This document shows, piece after piece, positions 47,303 to 48,274 of a DNA stretch of 48,274 nt. The notes under the pieces are model-generated. The model worked only from the letters and a program-made list of their open reading frames with translations. It had not been told where the DNA came from and made no database searches. Position numbers and translations under genes: made by a program. This stretch comes from Rahnella perminowiae (GTDB taxonomy: Bacteria > Pseudomonadota > Gammaproteobacteria > Enterobacterales > Enterobacteriaceae): contig NZ_JAFMOS010000641.1 in assembly GCF_019049755.1 (NCBI RefSeq), positions 1 to 48,274 on the forward strand, written 5' to 3'. Each line of letters starts with the position of its first letter. Within the stretch, counting starts at the first letter, position 1.

Positions 47303-48103
47303 ATGGCGCAGTTTTTAAACCGGGTGATCCGCAGGCTTCGCAGGCTGTTTCCCGTCGAGTATTCTTATCCCGCCATTGATATTCAGCTTCCGGGCAACCG
47401 CGCACTGCATCTGGTTGGCAGCATTCATATGGGCACGCAAGATATGCAACCGCTGCCGGCGAAGTTGTTGCGTCGCCTGCAAAAAGCCGATGCGCTGATT
47501 GTGGAGGCCGATATCAGCACAACAGAATCCCCTTTCAGCATGACCGGTGAATTTCCGCCGCTGGCCGAACGCCTGCCTGAATCACAATATCTGCACGTCG
47601 AACGTTTATGCGAAGAACTGGGTGTCTCAATGTGGACGCTGAACCCGCTGCCGTCGTGGCAGATCGCCCTGATGTTGCAGGCTACGCAGGCGCAGCGCCT
47701 CGGGCTGCGCGGACATTACGGCATTGATTATCAGCTGTTGCAGACCGCTAAAAAGCAGGGAAAGAAAATCATTGAGCTGGAAGGTCCGCAGGAACAGTTT
47801 GAATTATTGCAGCACTTGCCGGACGACGGACTCGCATTGCTGGAAGATACTCTGACACACTGGCAAACCAATGCCCGTTTGCTGCAAACCATGATCAGCT
47901 GGTGGCTGGATACCAAACCAGGACTGGCTGCCGAGCCTTTGCCGAATACCTTCAGCAGCGATTTGTACGATATCCTGATGAATCAGCGTAATCTGCGCTG
48001 GAAACAACTGCTTCTGGATCTTCCGCCGGGGCATTATGTCGTCGCCGTCGGCGCACTGCATTTGTATGGCGAAGGGAACCTGCCGGAATTACTGAAAGAT
48101 TAA
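47303..48103 (+). CDS. ybaP: TraB/GumN-family protein YbaP
   Basis: YbaP belongs to the TraB/GumN family; its function is not established. The 266 residues match E. coli YbaP, with the conserved motifs LVGSIHMGTQDM near the N-terminus and GHYVVAVGALHLYGEGNL near the C-terminus. These hold the GxxH and histidine positions that suggest a metal-dependent peptidase-like active site. No clear signal peptide is seen; the N-terminus is basic (RVIRRLRRLF). The ATG at 47303 fits the family length. It lies 50 bp after copA and may be read from the same transcript; a hairpin covers its ribosome-binding site. Confidence 0.9.
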   Translation: MAQFLNRVIRRLRRLFPVEYSYPAIDIQLPGNRALHLVGSIHMGTQDMQPLPAKLLRRLQKADALIVEADISTTESPFSMTGEFPPLAERLPESQYLHVERLCEELGVSMWTLNPLPSWQIALMLQATQAQRLGLRGHYGIDYQLLQTAKKQGKKIIELEGPQEQFELLQHLPDDGLALLEDTLTHWQTNARLLQTMISWWLDTKPGLAAEPLPNTFSSDLYDILMNQRNLRWKQLLLDLPPGHYVVAVGALHLYGEGNLPELLKD

Positions 48104-48131
48104 AAAAATGGCCGGTTTTTAAGGCCGGCCA
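48102..48131 (-). terminator. Minus-strand terminator at the right edge
   Basis: On the minus strand TGGCCGG (from 48131) pairs with CCGGCCA (to 48109), followed by seven T. It ends a minus-strand transcript entering from the right side; the T-run overlaps the ybaP stop codon. Confidence 0.75.
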
Positions 48132-48165
48132 GTCAAAGAGGAATTTCATTTTATTAGTTATAGCT

Positions 48166-48240
48166 TCAGTGCCAGCCTTTACAGGCACAGCACCGGCGGC
48201 CACAGGGTATCAATCTGCGACGGGTCTTGGCAATAACCAT
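48166..48240 (-). CDS. Possible 24-residue cysteine-rich peptide
   Basis: The frame reads MVIAKTRRRLIPCG and then a short segment with three more cysteines (CCAC) ending GWH. AAGGA touches the ATG directly, which is too close for a normal ribosome-binding site, while GAG stands six bases upstream. A strong terminator follows 35 bp later on the same strand, which shows that this strand is transcribed here. I do not recognise the peptide. It may be a real small gene or chance. Confidence 0.25.
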   Translation of the reverse strand: MVIAKTRRRLIPCGRRCCACKGWH

Positions 48241-48274
48241 TCCTTGCTCTACTATTTCTCTCTCGCTTAATAAT

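Noticed and set aside
1-48274. CRISPR array, tRNA, rRNA or prophage
   Set aside because: No regularly spaced repeats, no tRNA cloverleaf and no phage or integrase genes were seen by reading; the only dispersed repeats are ERIC copies.

Overview
The window is chromosomal DNA of a member of the Enterobacterales. Almost every protein reads as a close relative of its Escherichia coli counterpart, gene order follows E. coli in long blocks, and four full-length and one shortened ERIC repeats lie between genes. Several details differ from E. coli: yeaL next to tmcA, mgtE after yfgG, and an oxyanion-type ABC pair between cueR and copA. These suggest a Yersiniaceae-type genome, for example Rahnella or a Serratia relative, but the genus is an inference. 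I saw no prophage, plasmid genes, CRISPR array, tRNA or rRNA.

Layout. 1-7.2 kb (minus strand): ypfH, tmcA, yeaL-like and ypfJ, then dapA-bamC-purC. 7.4-8.4 kb (plus): gcvR and bcp. 8.5-9.6 kb: perM, broken by a one-base frameshift. 9.8-11.8 kb (plus): bepA and an ArsC-like gene. 11.8-14.8 kb (minus): upp, uraA, hda. 15.0-17.6 kb (plus): purM-purN, then speG. 18.0-21.6 kb (plus): ppk-ppx. 21.7-28.6 kb: yfgF (c-di-GMP phosphodiesterase, minus), then yfgG, mgtE and a MASE1-PAS-PAS-GGDEF cyclase (plus). 28.6-31.0 kb (minus): alkA, cysS. 31.2-32.4 kb (plus): ppiB, lpxH. Then miaE (minus), purE-purK (plus), ybbA-ybbP (minus), tesA, ybbO, ybbN and qmcA-ybbJ (plus), cueR with an ABC permease and binding protein (minus), and copA and ybaP (plus).

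How the genes work together. Purine synthesis (purC, purMN, purEK) carries PurR boxes at purM and purE. Pyrimidine salvage (upp, uraA) keeps the A/T tract expected for UTP-dependent reiterative transcription. Polyphosphate is made and degraded by ppk and ppx. Cyclic-di-GMP is probably made by the GGDEF protein and degraded by YfgF, whose promoter carries a perfect FNR box. Copper is sensed by CueR and exported by CopA from a promoter with the typical 19-bp spacer. The envelope is served by BamC, BepA, LpxH, TesA and YbbAP.

The most informative observation is inside copA. A CCCAAAA slippery heptamer is followed by a -1-frame stop and a near-perfect H-type pseudoknot (10-bp and 8-bp stems). This is the layout expected for programmed frameshifting that releases the first metal-binding domain as a copper chaperone. 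Other notable points are the perM frameshift, the CTG start of hda, an ABC transporter without a local ATPase gene, a hairpin that hides the ybaP ribosome-binding site, ERIC repeats that intrude on miaE and ybbN, and a GC-rich triple repeat with a possible IS end after purK.
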